A stretch of 16,713 nt of DNA from FEN-33 sp963768775 (GTDB taxonomy: Archaea; Thermoplasmatota; Thermoplasmata; Methanomassiliicoccales; UBA472), in NCBI GenBank assembly GCA_963768775.1, contig CAVYIY010000004.1:1-16713 (forward strand), read 5' to 3'. The translations under genes were made by a program, and so were the position numbers. Shown here piece after piece: positions 15,818 through 16,713 of this stretch. Numbering within the stretch: position 1 is the stretch's first letter; each line of letters starts with the position of its first letter. Below the pieces are notes generated by a model. That model had not been told where the DNA came from. It worked only from the letters and a program-made list of their open reading frames with translations, and ran no database searches.

Positions 15818-16713
15818 CTATTCCTTTTTCCTTTCGGGCCTTAGACGCTGCTTGATGCCTCGGGTGAGGAAGAAGTACAGCATCATGATGACCGCCATGC
15901 CGATCAAGACGGCCGCGAAATACAGCAGCCAGGAAGGCGCATCCTCCTTGCCGGTCGCCAATATGATCAAGAGGCCGAGGGTCTCGGCGATGAAGGCGCC
16001 GAAGCCGAGGGCGAAGGAGTAGAGCCCCATGGTCGCCCCATAGGACCGGGCATCCGACGAGTCGGCCATGAGCGCCAAAGCCGATGGCACGAACGCCCCC
16101 GCCCCCAGGCCAAGGATCCCCAACGGTATCGCTCCAATGAGGTTGAAGTGCACCCCGCTCGCGTCCTGATAGTAGATCCAGCCGGGGGCCAGAAGGACCA
16201 TCAGGATGATGCCTAGCATGCTGAATATGCCATAGGCCATCACCGGTATCCGTCCCACGATGTCGGAGACCTTCCCCCAGAAGGGCTGCAGCAGCCCGAG
16301 GACCACCCCCGCACCGGCGAACATGATCCCGATGGTGGCGCCTTTGATATTCTGGCTCAATAAGATGATGGGCAGGTAGGTAAGTGCGATCCCTAGGAGC
16401 GTGGCGACGATGAGCCAGATGGGGAACATGAGCCGGACCTCTCTGATCTTGAAGACCTTCCTCAGCTCGCCGAAGCCGGCGTGTTGCCCCGCCCCTGCCG
16501 TCGCCTTCTGTTCCCGGACCATGGTGTAGAGCATGATAGCCGAGAAAGCCAGCATCCCCGCCATCAGAAGGAAGGCGAGCTGGATATCGATGAGGTCGAT
16601 GAGGAAGCCCCCCACGACCGCCCCGACGATGTACCCCAGGAAGGTGGAGTAATCGAACCAGCCCATCTGCCTGCCCCGGTCATGGCTGACGGCATTATCG
16701 GCGATCATGGCTA
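15818..16713 (-). CDS. MFS transporter, C-terminal two thirds (runs off the window)
   Basis: The visible 296 residues from an internal ATG (16708) form about eight membrane helices of a major facilitator transporter. The sequence ADNAVSHDRGRQMGWFDYSTFLGYIVGAVVGGFL matches the motif around helix 5 of drug/sugar-type MFS proteins, and WGKVSDIVGRIPVM (about residues 141-154) is the second-half copy of the G-x-x-x-D-x-x-G-R loop motif. The C-terminus is basic (RPERKKE). The frame is open to the window edge, so helices 1-4 are missing and the ATG is not the true start. The substrate cannot be read from the sequence. The left-arm copy has two broken stretches. The gene converges on the CDF gene. 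Confidence 0.85.
   Translation of the reverse strand, partial: AMIADNAVSHDRGRQMGWFDYSTFLGYIVGAVVGGFLIDLIDIQLAFLLMAGMLAFSAIMLYTMVREQKATAGAGQHAGFGELRKVFKIREVRLMFPIWLIVATLLGIALTYLPIILLSQNIKGATIGIMFAGAGVVLGLLQPFWGKVSDIVGRIPVMAYGIFSMLGIILMVLLAPGWIYYQDASGVHFNLIGAIPLGILGLGAGAFVPSALALMADSSDARSYGATMGLYSFALGFGAFIAETLGLLIILATGKEDAPSWLLYFAAVLIGMAVIMMLYFFLTRGIKQRLRPERKKE

Larger units (their letters stand above)
8444..16713 (-). repeat. Right arm of window-scale inverted repeat
   Basis: This is the mirror copy of 39-8340. Its outer part (about 12540-16713) carries intact CDF, CHAT, phosphoesterase and MFS reading frames that are partly broken in the left arm. Its inner part (8444-11660) is poor: the Ig-like, BspA, Fn3 and propeller frames all contain indels, and 9001-9130 is only a noisy version of its partner. 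Within the 822-base phosphoesterase frame I find only one difference between arms (T3748 against G13006 on the plus strand), and it is silent. Near identity there beside heavy noise elsewhere argues that the arms derive from one molecule. Confidence 0.95.

Noticed and set aside
39..16713. Covalently closed hairpin telomere or long terminal inverted repeats of a linear element
   Set aside because: The turn is inside a gene, has a 103-base asymmetric loop and no telomere-like sequence. The arms contain ordinary chromosomal-type genes and no replication or resolvase gene.

Overview
This window is essentially one piece of DNA written twice. Bases 39 to about 8340 reappear, reverse-complemented, at about 8444 to 16713. 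The two arms are about 8.3 kb each and are separated by about 103 unique bases (8341-8443). Matching positions sum to about 16752 at the outer ends, 16754 through the middle and about 16784 at the fold. The arms are nearly identical around the phosphoesterase gene. They differ by frame-breaking indels in other places, and different arms are damaged in different places: the outer third is intact in the right arm and broken in the left, while the inner part is better in the left arm. That pattern fits a fold-back chimera (amplification or read artefact) with uneven consensus quality better than two evolving gene copies. The fold lies inside a coding region. A genuine inverted duplication cannot be excluded from sequence alone.

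The underlying single locus, read in left-arm orientation and taking the intact arm each time, is: (1) a 5'-truncated major facilitator transporter (+); (2) a cation diffusion facilitator (-), convergent with it, stop codons 5 bases apart; (3) a small stand-alone CHAT/caspase-like protein (+); (4) a calcineurin-like metallophosphoesterase (+); (5) a secreted eight-bladed PQQ-like beta-propeller fused to a multi-pass membrane domain (+); (6) on the opposite strand, a BspA-type leucine-rich-repeat plus fibronectin-III surface protein with a C-terminal membrane anchor; and (7) upstream of it on the same strand, the C-terminal part of an Ig-like-repeat surface protein, also with a C-terminal anchor, cut off by the fold.

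The organism is probably an archaeon. The evidence is TATA-box-like elements about 22-32 bases ahead of start codons with no room for a ribosome site (leaderless genes), frequent TTG/GTG starts, surface proteins held by a C-terminal transmembrane helix plus basic tail, and N-glycosylation sequons repeated on the propeller blades. The gene style (BspA-Fn3, Ig-like and PQQ-propeller surface proteins at moderately high G+C) suggests a Thermoplasmata-like euryarchaeote, but this is inference.

Functionally, genes 5 to 7 form a cell-envelope cluster and genes 1 and 2 are transporters. The CHAT-like protein and the phosphoesterase are cytoplasmic enzymes, each with its own promoter-like element. I see no rRNA, tRNA, CRISPR array, transposase or replication gene. 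The most notable biology is the stand-alone CHAT-like protein and the propeller-membrane fusion; the most notable structure is the window-scale palindrome, which I regard as probably artificial.
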